The translations under genes were made by a program, and so were the position numbers. A stretch of DNA of 64,000 bases, from the NCBI GenBank assembly GCA_963778375.1, contig CAVZTX010000032.1:1-64000 (forward strand), read 5' to 3'. This DNA comes from CAVZTX01 sp963778375 (lineage in GTDB: Bacteria; Chloroflexota; Ktedonobacteria; Ktedonobacterales; Ktedonobacteraceae). The notes under the pieces are model-generated. The model did no database searches and was not told the origin of the DNA. It saw only the letters and a program-made list of their open reading frames with translations. Position 1 is the stretch's first letter. Every line of letters starts with the position of its first letter. Below are positions 27,163-37,297 of this stretch, one piece after another.

Positions 27163-29634
27163 ATGTTACTATTCAAGTTTCTGTTTCGCAATCTCAAAGG
27201 ATTTCGCAAGCTCGTCTTGATTGCCATTTTAGTGACGATCTTGCAGGTGGGTGCCACGATTGCCGCCGCTTTCCCACTCAAATTTATTCCGGGGAAGGTG
27301 TCTAACGCGGGAAACGACCCGGCCTGCACCTTTCCGTTTCTCAATCCAATTCTCGATAAATTTGACATCCCCCTGTTCGACCCGTCATTGGCTCCATTAA
27401 CTCCAAATGGACCCAATCAGGCACCTGGATTATCGCCGTGTCCCGTTTCGCCGTCTGATCCGAATCCCATATTAGTCACCACCCATCATAGTACCAATGG
27501 CGTAATCGTGTTTTCGGTGTTGATGATCATCCTCTTCGGCACAATAGCTGCGTTCCTGGGCTTCCTGGATCTCTACCTGGGAACCTATATCGCGCAAAAT
27601 CTGACAGCAAGGCTACGTAACCAGTTGTTCGAACACCTGCAACGCTTATCGCTCGACTGGCATGGTAAACAGAAGAAGGGTGATCTTGTTCAGCGCGTCA
27701 CCGGCAATATCACCGATATTGAGAAACTCGTCACCGATGGCCTCGTCGATCTGCTGTCTGCCGTTTTAACCCTGACGCTAATTATTGCGGTCATGCTATT
27801 CATTAGCGCGCCGTACACCGTCATTGCATTGACAATTGTACCCGCCTTGTTTATGATTACGCTTGGTTATACGAGGACCATTAAGGCCGCAACTAAGAAG
27901 GCATCGAAAGCAACAGGTCAGGTTGCGGATGTAGCTACCGAAGATATCAACGCGCTCACCGTCATCAAGGTCTTCACGCGTGAGGAAAAGGAGGCGCTGC
28001 GCTTTGGTGATTACGTTGATAAGAATCGTGTGGCAGGATTGCGCGCAGGTAACTTGCAGGCGCAATTCGCCCCCATCGTCGGCTTCCTGGTATCGCTGGG
28101 TACCGCGGCTGTGCTCGGTGTTGGCGGCTATGTTGCTGCCGGCAACCCTTTCAAACTGGGCTTCTTCACCATTCCACCCGCTAGCGTGGATATTGGTACA
28201 CTGGTCCTGTTTCTCATCTTCCTCGGTTTGCTTTACCAGCCTATGCGCGACCTTTCCAAGCTAACAGCCCTTTACGGCACTGCATCATCTGGCGCGGAAC
28301 GCATTCAGGAAGTTCTGGATCAGGCTCCCGAAGTGGTAGAGAGCCAGGTTCCCTATACTGGGCCAACCAAGCTGGAGGGCGATATTCGCTTTGAAAACGT
28401 CATCTTCGGCTACAGCCCGGAGCAAGCCGTACTTAAAGGGATTAATCTGCATATTCCTGCCGGGAAGAGAGTTGCACTCGTTGGTCTTTCCGGCGGTGGT
28501 AAAACAACGCTGGTGAAGCTCATCCCACGCTTCTACGAAATTCAGCAAGGGTCGGTGAAGATTGGCGGCGTTGATAACCGCGCGTACCCTCTTACAGTCC
28601 TGCGCCAGAATGTGAGCATGGTCTTACAGGACTCGGTGCTGTTTGAGGGTACAGTTGCTGAAAATATTGCCATTGGCAAGCAGGGTGCACAGCTGTACGA
28701 AGTGATCGAAGCAGCTAAAAAGGCCAATATCCACGAGACCATTATTCGGGATCTTGGCGGATATGACGGTGAGATACGCGAACAGGGTAAGAATTTGTCG
28801 GGCGGGCAGCGCCAGCGTATGGCCATCGCCCGTGCTATCTTGCGTGACGCACCTATCCTGATCCTCGATGAACCTACCGCCGCTCTGGACGTCGAATCCG
28901 AAGCTGAGGTGATGCACGCGCTTGAAAAACTGATTGTTGGACGAACCGTTCTCATGATCTCTCACCGCCTCAGCACACTCGGCAATGTAGAAGAGATCAT
29001 CGTCCTCAAGAATGGACAAATCGCCGAGCAGGGGTCGTTCCAGGAGCTGAAACGGAGAGGCGGAGTATTCGCCGGACTGCTCGCAGAACAGAACCGCTAT
29101 AACCTGGAGAAGGCTGGCGACCAGTCTATCATTCGTTCGGCCTTTATACCTTTCCCGGATGCCTACGACCAGCGCCAAGCACCGCAACCTCCACGCCGAC
29201 CTGTTTCTTCCCCGCCTCCAGCGGGCCAGAACTGGCCGATGCCGCCCACGCCCGTACCATCGACTCCTGTCTCTCCTCAAGGCAATCAGGGAGATAATGT
29301 CTGGCAACAAAATCAACGTATAGCTACTCCTGTTGCTCCTATAAAAGCGCGCATCCTGATCGAAGTTGATGGCAAGATCGTCGGCGAACGCGCTTTGAAC
29401 AAGCCAGTACTCACCGTTGGTCGACTTTCCGGGAACGATGTGCAGATACCCTCGCAGCGTGTTTCACGTCTACACGCCAAGATACGCGAGGAGAACGGCA
29501 CGTGGGTTATCGAGGATGAGGAAAGCCTGAACGGGCTGATTTATCGTGGCCAGCGCGTTGATCGACTTGTGCTTAGCAATGGAGATCGCATTCACATTGC
29601 CCCGAATGCGGTGCTGCAATTCCAAACGTCGTAG
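27163..29634 (+). CDS. ABC exporter with one C-terminal FHA domain
   Basis: An 823-residue half-transporter closely related to the exporter upstream. The start is the ATG at 27163 (MLLFKFLFRNLKGFRKL), which has GGAGGAG upstream. Between the first two membrane helices there is an extra outward loop of about 60 residues, rich in Pro and Asn and containing two Cys. The ATPase has GLSGGGKTT, LSGGQRQRMAIAR and ILILDEPTAALD, all intact. A Pro/Gln-rich linker leads to a single FHA domain near the end (LTVGRLSGNDVQIPSQRVSR, then NGLIYRGQRV). With its neighbour it could form a heterodimer carrying three phosphothreonine readers. A strong terminator follows. Confidence 0.88.
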   Translation: MLLFKFLFRNLKGFRKLVLIAILVTILQVGATIAAAFPLKFIPGKVSNAGNDPACTFPFLNPILDKFDIPLFDPSLAPLTPNGPNQAPGLSPCPVSPSDPNPILVTTHHSTNGVIVFSVLMIILFGTIAAFLGFLDLYLGTYIAQNLTARLRNQLFEHLQRLSLDWHGKQKKGDLVQRVTGNITDIEKLVTDGLVDLLSAVLTLTLIIAVMLFISAPYTVIALTIVPALFMITLGYTRTIKAATKKASKATGQVADVATEDINALTVIKVFTREEKEALRFGDYVDKNRVAGLRAGNLQAQFAPIVGFLVSLGTAAVLGVGGYVAAGNPFKLGFFTIPPASVDIGTLVLFLIFLGLLYQPMRDLSKLTALYGTASSGAERIQEVLDQAPEVVESQVPYTGPTKLEGDIRFENVIFGYSPEQAVLKGINLHIPAGKRVALVGLSGGGKTTLVKLIPRFYEIQQGSVKIGGVDNRAYPLTVLRQNVSMVLQDSVLFEGTVAENIAIGKQGAQLYEVIEAAKKANIHETIIRDLGGYDGEIREQGKNLSGGQRQRMAIARAILRDAPILILDEPTAALDVESEAEVMHALEKLIVGRTVLMISHRLSTLGNVEEIIVLKNGQIAEQGSFQELKRRGGVFAGLLAEQNRYNLEKAGDQSIIRSAFIPFPDAYDQRQAPQPPRRPVSSPPPAGQNWPMPPTPVPSTPVSPQGNQGDNVWQQNQRIATPVAPIKARILIEVDGKIVGERALNKPVLTVGRLSGNDVQIPSQRVSRLHAKIREENGTWVIEDEESLNGLIYRGQRVDRLVLSNGDRIHIAPNAVLQFQTS

Positions 29635-29660
29635 TAAGATCTTGACATCTTTTTCAAAAG

Positions 29661-29696
29661 CAGACGCCCGGTACACATGAGTATACCGGGCGTCTG
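29661..29696. terminator. Bidirectional terminator, 13-bp perfect stem
   Basis: CAGACGCCCGGTA (29661-29673) pairs perfectly with 29684-29696 around a 10-base loop, followed by TTTAAG on the plus strand. It lies between the convergent stops of the second ABC exporter and the beta-propeller gene. Confidence 0.85.
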
Positions 29697-29713
29697 TTTA
29701 AGAACTTTCCTGT

Positions 29714-31177
29714 TTAAAAGCTCGATACTCCATTGGGATTAAACCTGAGGATTCTCAGGACGGGTCTTCCCCCAATAGTAAACGTCAGATAGACAGTTTG
29801 CGTCACCTGGTCGATGGCAATGGTGTGCGTCTCTTTGCCGACAACTTCATCGCCGAGTTTGTGAAAATGACCCGGTGTGATATCAAACATGGTGATGCCC
29901 GCAGCACAGGCCACAAAAAGAACATCGATGTTTTTAGCGCTATCCTTATCTATCCTGACGATATCAGGGCCGCCCTCCAAGCGGGTAGTTTTGGGATCGG
30001 TAGGAATCACAGTCATCGTCCTTAAATCAACTCTTACCAGATTCTCAAAAAGCTGAGTCGCCGCATCGAAATCGGTGCAAGCGATAAAAGCTACCTGCTG
30101 CGCTTCATCGATATTCATACCATGGGGAGTGCTGCATGTATCTGGCAGGTCGATTTCCTTAGCAATCGGATTGACAGTATTAGCCGGATCGATTTCATAG
30201 AACTCGCCGGTCCCGCGCGGAGGCAAGACGAAAGGGTTGGGATCGTCGCCATTCGGCAACACCGTAGAGGTAACAAAGAGACGTTGCAAGCCCTCGTCGA
30301 AAATGTTATGCCCCACGTCATGGCCGTAGCGAGGAATGCTACTGTTTTTGAGATCAAGCAAGTTGCTCGGGACTTTTTCACCTGGCAAGAGTGGCAGGTT
30401 GCCCAGATTGATGTACTTGATCAACTTATCATTGACGGCATCAATAACCGCGACGTTCTCATTCCCCCTATCTACATTCATCGTTACATTCGGGTCAGCC
30501 GGAGTGCCAGGATCGGAAGCGAAAATCCTTTTACCAACCGGGTCATAGGATAGCGCATCGGGGCTTTCGAGAGGGTTGAGCACAATTGGTGTGGTCTTTA
30601 AGGTATGCACATCAATGGCAAACACGATGCTTTGATCAGAATCACTGGCGGCAAAAACTTTACCCAGATCCGGCGCATCCACGACGCCGGCAATCTGCGG
30701 GATATTGATACGCGCAATGACCTTTTGTTGCTGCGTATCAAAGACAATCATATTCCCATCAAATGGCCCATCGCGCGTTTCATTAAAGTTCACATTTTTG
30801 TCCAATGCCAGCAGGTCAGGACTCGGTCCGGTATGCGCTAAAAACAGGCGATGCGTCGCTTCATCAAGCGCCTGAAAGTCGAAACCATCGAAATCCACCG
30901 TCACGCCCGGGTTCAGCAAGGTCTGCTGAGCTGCGTTTGGAATCAGCAATTTTTCCTGTGCAGGAGTAGGCAAGCCACTGGGCAAGGGTACATCCTGGAC
31001 TAATACGAGCCGACGAGCTGGGGGTGGTACAACAAATTGAGTAATGATCTGTAAAAGCAGATATCCCAGTAAGCCAAAACAGACAATGCCTGCTATTACA
31101 GTAAACACGCTTCCCAAACCGAATCTTCTGGCCTGCGGTGGGGTCTTTGGTAGCGGAGCTTTAGTTTGTACGGCCAT
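29714..31177 (-). CDS. Membrane-anchored beta-propeller protein (YncE-like)
   Basis: A 487-residue protein with one N-terminal membrane helix (FTVIAGIVCFGLLGYLLLQII) and a large extracytoplasmic part made of repeated blades with WD/YVTN-like signatures (NMIVFDTQQQKVIARINI, NVAVIDAVNDKLIKYINL). Such folds bind partners or ligands rather than signal catalysis. The start at 31177 (MAVQTKAP) is chosen because GGAGGAAAG lies just upstream; an ATG five codons earlier overlaps that site. The function is unknown. It lies downstream of the broken CHAT-STAND gene on the same strand. Confidence 0.75.
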   Translation of the reverse strand: MAVQTKAPLPKTPPQARRFGLGSVFTVIAGIVCFGLLGYLLLQIITQFVVPPPARRLVLVQDVPLPSGLPTPAQEKLLIPNAAQQTLLNPGVTVDFDGFDFQALDEATHRLFLAHTGPSPDLLALDKNVNFNETRDGPFDGNMIVFDTQQQKVIARINIPQIAGVVDAPDLGKVFAASDSDQSIVFAIDVHTLKTTPIVLNPLESPDALSYDPVGKRIFASDPGTPADPNVTMNVDRGNENVAVIDAVNDKLIKYINLGNLPLLPGEKVPSNLLDLKNSSIPRYGHDVGHNIFDEGLQRLFVTSTVLPNGDDPNPFVLPPRGTGEFYEIDPANTVNPIAKEIDLPDTCSTPHGMNIDEAQQVAFIACTDFDAATQLFENLVRVDLRTMTVIPTDPKTTRLEGGPDIVRIDKDSAKNIDVLFVACAAGITMFDITPGHFHKLGDEVVGKETHTIAIDQVTQTVYLTFTIGGRPVLRILRFNPNGVSSF

Positions 31178-31376
31178 AGGTCTTTCCTCCATAGTATCTT
31201 TAGATATATTGGATGACTTCCTTAGTTCTCTCTAGTATCGGACAATAAAAGCAAATTTACCATGAATTGATGCATGTAAACTCTGTGAACTTTTACCAGT
31301 ACCCCTATAGATAAGGTTATTATAGCAGAATAATCATATAGTGGCTTGTCAATATCCGCACTTTCGCCGAATAGAT

Positions 31377-34300
31377 CTAATCTAATCCATATCGCTTTGA
31401 GAACTCAGCAAGTGCCTCTTCCAGATGGTGTTCCGACACGAATGCCTGTATTTTGTTCTTGAGAGACATACGCTCTGGATGCCCAATGCGATGATCACGC
31501 GCTAAGTGCCTGCACCCAAATATCAAGTGCTTCGCGATGTTGCCCCTGCGCCAAACACAAATCACCCTGGCGATGCAGCACTGCGCCGTGTTCAGATGGT
31601 GTATCCAGTTCAGTGGCAATGGCAAGGGCCTGGTGATAGTAGTCCGCAGCCTGGGTATACAAGCGCTCATACACGGGCAACATCGCCCAAGCCACGCAAG
31701 GCTCGACCTTCAACATGGTGTACCTCCTGCGTATGGGCAATCACCTGCGCACGCTCGTAGTGTTCTTTTGCCACCGGATAGGCTCCTTGCTCAAAGGCGA
31801 TCGCTCCCAGTGAATTCAACATGCGTGCCTGATCCACCTGGTCACCGAGAGCCGTGAAAATGGCTACCGCCTCATTATAGTAACTTTCTGCATCGTTAAA
31901 GTTGCGTTGTCTGCGTGCAATATCACCCATCACACCTACTGCCCAGCCCTCTCCACGACGTGCTCCCTGCTCACGGAAGATGGCAATGGCATCGCTACTT
32001 GTGCGCTCAGCGAGATCGAATTTGCTTTGATCCAGATATACACTACTCTGCCCGGTAAACACCCAGGCTTGACCTAATCGAGATCCCACGTGCCGTAAAG
32101 AGGCGCAGCGCTTCTGCATAATCCGCCAGCGCTTCAGCATAACGCCCCAATGCTTCATAGACTGTGCCGCGATCACGCAATACGCAGGCATATCCCTCAT
32201 CACTCTGCTGCTCAGGTGGTAAGTCGCGGAAGCTGGCGAGTGCTTGATTCAAATGCTCTAGAGCTTCATGGTAATGTCCATAGCCGCGAATAACTTCTCC
32301 CTGGACCATCTGCATCCATGCAAGGCCATTGGAGTCACCAGCATTACGGAAAAGCGTGATGCCCTCCTCGATATGATGTTCCGCCCGCTGCAACTGTCCT
32401 TCTTCGCGGAAGAGCATGATTAATTCGTACAATGCCCAGCCGGCCTCGTCTAGCTCGTTTTGTTCACGATGGAGTACGAGACTACGCGAAAGACACGCCC
32501 TTGCTTCAGCATAGCGACCGAGTTGGCGGAAAATCGCGCCCAAACAACAGAGGACCTGCCCTTCTCCTGTCTTATCACCCAAACGCGACGCATCCAACTC
32601 GGCCCGACGAAGCATCACCAATAACTGAGATGCACGACCACGGCCACGCAAGTCCCACGAAGCACGTATCGCCAGGTGCACTGCTTCTTGTAGGTCATGC
32701 AGCTCTCCAGCCTCTTCCAGGTGTTCAAAGCCCGCGAACCATTGATCCGCGGTTGGATGCGCCAGGCTACTGTAGTAGGCAGCAGCCACACGGTGCACAC
32801 GCTGATGTTCCTCACGTGGCAGGAACGAATGGGCGAACTGACGAATCTGCGAATGAATGGAATAGAGCCGCCCATCGAACTGCAAGAACGAGGCAGCGAC
32901 CAGTTCATCACGTGCGACACGCCAGTTCTTCTTTAGCTCTGAAGAGATGACCGACCCGGCTGGAAGCGGTACTTCCTGTCCTTTCGTGTCCACATCTTCC
33001 AGGTAATGTTCACTTTCGAGTCGCACCGCGGCACGAGTCGCGGCCTTTGTTTTCGGTTCGATCAACATCACAATCTGCTCATGGCTAAATGGTAATTTGA
33101 AGGCGGCAAGATAGGGTAGTAGGAGTTGTGCGTGCTCGCTTAAAAGGTGGTAGGCCACATCTAAGACGGCCCAAATGCCTTCTAACTGCGTTTCTCGCAG
33201 TTCATCACGCACCTCTTCGAGTGATCGAGTCGCTGCTTCAGGCCGGTAGATTTTGCCCTGGATTGAACGTGCTCTGCCAAAGATGAGTTCCGCACCAAGC
33301 GGATAGCCATCAAGTAAGGTACAAATCTCCTCTAAGATTTCCTGTTGTGCAGGGTCGTTCAGATGAATACGTTCGGCTAAGCCGTTGGCTTCGGCCAGCT
33401 CGGTAAACAATTTGAGCAGGTCGCTGCTACTCATTTTGTCGACACGATATTCAAACCACTGACATGTTGCGTCTTCCAGTACGGCTACAGTTTCTGGATT
33501 CGTATGTGACGTGAGTAGGACGACAACTTGTTCTGGCAATGCGCAGAGAAAACGATGCCACATGCCAACGACGGTATGCTCCTGTACGTCATCAAAGCGA
33601 TCCAGCACCAACAAGCATGGCAATCCTCGATGGGACAATGACCGAAATTCGCTCAGCACCTGTTGTTCGCAGTGTTTGGCAGTAGCATTATGCATTGTTT
33701 TTGTAGGTATCTGTAGTTGGTTGGCTATCTCAATGAGCACATCATTAAAAGGTTTACCTCCCTGCAAAGAAATGCCGATGGTTCCTCCCGGGAATTTCTC
33801 ACGATTCCGTCGAGCGACTTCAAAGGCGAGGGCGCTCTTGCCAATGCCAGCAGGGCCTATGAGGGCGATGTGGTGGATGCCAAGCCCCAATTTATACTGC
33901 ACACGCGAGGGGTGAGGCTGGACACCCGCAAGGGGTGTCCCTACATTTCTTTCATCACTTGCTGCTTGAGCGAGCAGAGTTTGAAGGTCCTCTAGTTCTT
34001 GGTCACGGCCAATAAACCTGGTTGCAGCGCCAAGATGTGACAGGAACGTTCCATGATCTTCGGACGTATTGCGCTTTGCCAGGAAGGGCACGGGGCCTTC
34101 TTGTCCCTCGGCTACGTGTCGGTAGAGCACCGGTATGAACCAGCCATGAGACTTCGGTGAGGCGTAGCATAGCCTGACGTGCACGCGAGACAGCTTCTTC
34201 AAGGGTGCGCCCATCCGCCAATGCCTCATAGAGGTGGAAAACAAAGGTGTGACTGAGTTCGTCACGCAGGGAGAACGGCATAGCAATCACAGCAGGTACC

Positions 34301-35367
34301 TGTGCCATCACCAGTGCAGTAGCAAGGGTAGCGTCGACGGCGGATTTTCGACTGACATGTCCAGTGTGGTCTGCACCCAGGGTAGCCGTATCACAGGCAG
34401 AGAATACGGCCAAGCGCACATCACTACTGAGAAACAGTTCTCGCAAGGCCTCTGTATCGATATACTGCTTTTGCCCTTCCTCGTCAGCAAAACATAGATA
34501 GGTTTGTGGTTTGACGCGACTGAGCGATGTACCACAACGACTACATTTGCGTGCATCAGGATCGTTGAGCATATCGCAAGTATCAGCAGGGCAGAAGCGG
34601 CCATAGGCCCCATGTCCATCGAAGTGAACCGCATAACAAGGGGTCGATGTCTCTCTGTCGTTGAGCGCCCCCATGCCACCATACGAACTGAGATAGCGCA
34701 CCAGTTCATCAAAGGTGGGAGGTTCAAGTCTATTGAGAATGACCTGCCCATCCTCTCTCAAACGATCAAGGGCACGCTCAAGTGCCTCATAGCTGCGCTC
34801 TGTTTCCAGTGGGACACAATCCGTTGGTGAGCAGCCGATGTGGAGTACGCGAAAAGGAGGATGCACGGGTAATGCATTACCTTCATTACCTTCTGACTGA
34901 TCCAGACGTAACAGCGCACGAGTAAGTGTGAAGACGCCGGAGGCGAGCAGGAAATGTTCGCCATTGTGGAGTAACTCCCAGGGATAGCGCACAAATTCCT
35001 CACATCCGGGAGTGAAACTCAAGGTGAGTGCGACGGTACCGCGCCTGTGCAAGGTGCGTTGAATGACTCCGCGCAATATAGACCGAACCGATTGGCCTGG
35101 AGACTCGCGTCGATTTACCTGAGAAATTTCAGGACCACACAAGGCTAAAAAGAGACGATAGCCAACGTCACGCAACTCCTGATCATCGCGCTCTAAGGTA
35201 TTGAGCTTCTTTAATACGCCGTTGAGTTGCCTGGTAGTATAAGGAGGAACAAAATTACCTTTAACACTGTGGCCCGACCAGTTCTCCCTGACCTCTAATT
35301 CAAATGTGCCATCGCCACCACGCCGGAATACAAAATTTAGCGTTTCTCCCGAAAATCCGATGTACAC
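31377..35367 (-). pseudogene. CHAT protease - STAND NTPase - TPR protein, frameshifted four times
   Basis: Read across four frame changes this is one protein of about 1330 residues. Residues 1-400 are a CHAT (caspase-like) domain with His252 in YAVHFDGHGAYG and Cys325 in LAVFSACDTATL; between them sits a small zinc ribbon (Cys259, 264, 275, 278). Next come a STAND NTPase (IALIGPAGIGKSALAFEVAR; Walker B CLLVLDRFDD), a winged-helix-like middle and many TPR units. Frame breaks lie near 34145, 32090, 31672 and 31505, where the protein sequence continues smoothly in another frame. A GTG start at 35367 is used. CHAT-STAND-TPR proteins are linked to cell death and defence. Whether the gene is dead or the sequence has errors is open. 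Confidence 0.75.
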
Positions 35368-35468
35368 GGCATTTCTCGTCTTCTTTAAAATAGTGGTGTT
35401 CGTCTATGCATCGGGCGCACACAAGGCCTTATACATTTCAAATAAGACAACGAAGTCGATTCAGAAGT

Positions 35469-35536
35469 GTCATCCTTCGCTATTGCTCAGGGTCTCTATC
35501 TGCCACAACAGATCCTTCGCTATCGCTCAGGATGAC
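35469..35536. repeat. Dispersed repeat of the TCATCCTGAGC / GATCCTTCGCT family
   Basis: Two direct copies (35469-35491 and 35511-35536) of the sequence GTCATCCTTCGCT...GCTCAGG occur in the gap between the CHAT-STAND gene and obgE. They belong to the same family as the inverted repeat at 11295-11382. No gene is seen in the rest of the 262-base gap. Confidence 0.7.
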
Positions 35537-35629
35537 AAAGCGAGATGATCTCCTATTTGAAATCTTTTGGACACAAGGCTCCACGATTGTTAGTATATCA
35601 CAATTCGTGTGTTACACGTTTGTAATGTA

Positions 35630-36934
35630 TTATTCACCCCAATATAATTCAACTTTGCCGCAACGAACGAGGTCGCCTACCTTGACTCCTGCATCCTCGA
35701 GGGCTTTTGTGACCCCCATTTTCGCGAGGGTTACTTGCAGGCGGTCCATGCTCTCCTCACTTTCAAGGTTGGTCATGCTTACGGTGCGCTCTACGCGCTT
35801 GCCGCGCACTATGTAGACGCCTTGCTCCTTGCTGACGGTAAAGGCATCTTCTGGCTGAGGACGCAGGACGGGGGCAGCGGCATCAGCAATGATTTGCGTG
35901 GCTGCTCGTTCGGCTTCCTCCTGCTGAACCTCTTGTAAGCGCCGGGCGGTATACGCCATCAGTTCGTCGGTTCCCTGATGAGCTGCAGCAGAGATGGCGA
36001 ATACGGGATAGCCTTTTGTCTGAGCCTGGGCTTTCAGGGCAGGCCAACGTTGCTGCGCTTCTGGCAGGTCCATTTTATTGAGTACGATAATTTGAGGTCG
36101 TGTAGCGAGGTGCTCATCGTATTCACGCAGTTCCTGGTTGATTGTCTGAAAATCTTGCCAGGGGTCGCGTTCGAGTGATGCTCCATCGAGCATGTGTATC
36201 AATAGGCGGGTACGCTGGACGTGGCGCAGAAATTCATGGCCAAGGCCGACACCTTGTGCCGCGCCTTCGATAAGGCCAGGAATATCGGCAAGTACAAAGC
36301 TAAACTCATCGCCGCTGCCTGGTTGACCAATGGCTACGACGCCAAGATTGGGTGAAAGGGTGGTGAAGGGATAATCGGCAACCTTAGGTTGTGCGGCGGT
36401 CACGACTGAAAGCAAGGTAGATTTGCCAGCGTTTGGATAACCAACGATACCGACATCAGCAATCAGGCGCAGTTCGAGCAGGAGCCAGCGTTCCTCGGCA
36501 GGTTCACCATTCTGAGCCTCACGTGGTGCCTGACGCGTTGATGTGGCAAAATGTACGTTGCCCAACCCACCCCGACCACCACGCGCTACCATTACACGCT
36601 GTCCTTCGTCTACCAAGTCAGCGACGACTTCATTGGTGGCAGCATCTCGCACGACTGTACCGCATGGTACTTTGAGCACGATATCCTCACCTTTGGCACC
36701 GTGCATTTTCTGACGTGCGCCTGCGCCACCCGCGCTTGCTTTGAAATGCTGGTGATAGCGATAATCGATCAGGGTGTTCAAGTTGGAGGTAGCTTCCATG
36801 TAGACACTGCCTCCTCTGCCGCCATCTCCTCCGTCCGGGCCACCGTATGGGACAAACTTTTCCCGGCGGAAGTGAATGGAGCCATTTCCACCATCCCCCG
36901 CCTTCACATAGATTTTAGTATGGTCAAAAAACAT
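35630..36934 (-). CDS. obgE: Obg-family GTPase (CgtA)
   Basis: Obg is a ribosome-associated GTPase needed for 50S assembly and stress control. The 434-residue protein has the Gly-rich Obg domain (KAGDGGNGSIHFRREK, GGPDGGDGGRGG), the G-domain with P-loop GYPNAGKSTLL, switch II DIPGLIEGAAQG and NKMD, and a C-terminal OCT domain (FTVSKEQGVYIVRGKRVER). The start MFFDHTKIYVKAGDGG at 36934 matches the family; an open frame extends further upstream but would add unrelated residues. The gene is divergent from the methyltransferase at 37298. Confidence 0.93.
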   Translation of the reverse strand: MFFDHTKIYVKAGDGGNGSIHFRREKFVPYGGPDGGDGGRGGSVYMEATSNLNTLIDYRYHQHFKASAGGAGARQKMHGAKGEDIVLKVPCGTVVRDAATNEVVADLVDEGQRVMVARGGRGGLGNVHFATSTRQAPREAQNGEPAEERWLLLELRLIADVGIVGYPNAGKSTLLSVVTAAQPKVADYPFTTLSPNLGVVAIGQPGSGDEFSFVLADIPGLIEGAAQGVGLGHEFLRHVQRTRLLIHMLDGASLERDPWQDFQTINQELREYDEHLATRPQIIVLNKMDLPEAQQRWPALKAQAQTKGYPVFAISAAAHQGTDELMAYTARRLQEVQQEEAERAATQIIADAAAPVLRPQPEDAFTVSKEQGVYIVRGKRVERTVSMTNLESEESMDRLQVTLAKMGVTKALEDAGVKVGDLVRCGKVELYWGE

Positions 36935-37119
36935 AGTTATTCTCTCTTGCTCAGTCACAAAGACGTCCTGGTTTGAGGTCATCAAAACTCGTTCGTGTAG
37001 GGTGCTCTCTATGTTACCACACATCCTCATAAAGAGCCACTTTACAGCGTTCAACTTTTTGGGTGCTTGCCATGATGCGAGGAATGGAGGCGTTTTGTGG
37101 ATTAGTCGTTCAAAGGGAT

Positions 37120-37173
37120 TGTGACACTTGTGACACTTGTGGCAGTTGTACCACTTGTGACACTTGTTCTGGT
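37120..37173. repeat. 9-bp minisatellite in the obgE-methyltransferase gap
   Basis: Six consecutive units of the form TGTGACACT run from 37120 to 37173; the third and fourth carry base changes and the last is degenerate. It lies in a 363-base gap between divergent genes, about 190 bases upstream of obgE and upstream of the methyltransferase promoter. Confidence 0.75.
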
Positions 37174-37225
37174 GACGCGAGAGAAAACGCATCCTCTGCC
37201 ACACCTTAAAAAAACAAGCGCCTCA

Positions 37226-37254
37226 TTGCTGGTTGTAACGCCTCCCTGTATACT
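37226..37254 (+). promoter_or_regulatory. Promoter of the methyltransferase gene
   Basis: TTGCTG (37226-37231) and TATACT (37249-37254) are spaced 17 bases apart, 44 bases before the ATG at 37298, whose ribosome binding site is AGAAAGGAA. Confidence 0.6.
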
Positions 37255-37297
37255 ACAATGAAAACCTGAGAGTCTCAGAGATGAGAAAGGAAAAAAT

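Noticed and set aside
31377..35367. Treating the CHAT, NTPase and TPR frames as four separate genes
   Set aside because: The protein sequence continues smoothly from one frame into the next at each break, which fits one gene with indels.
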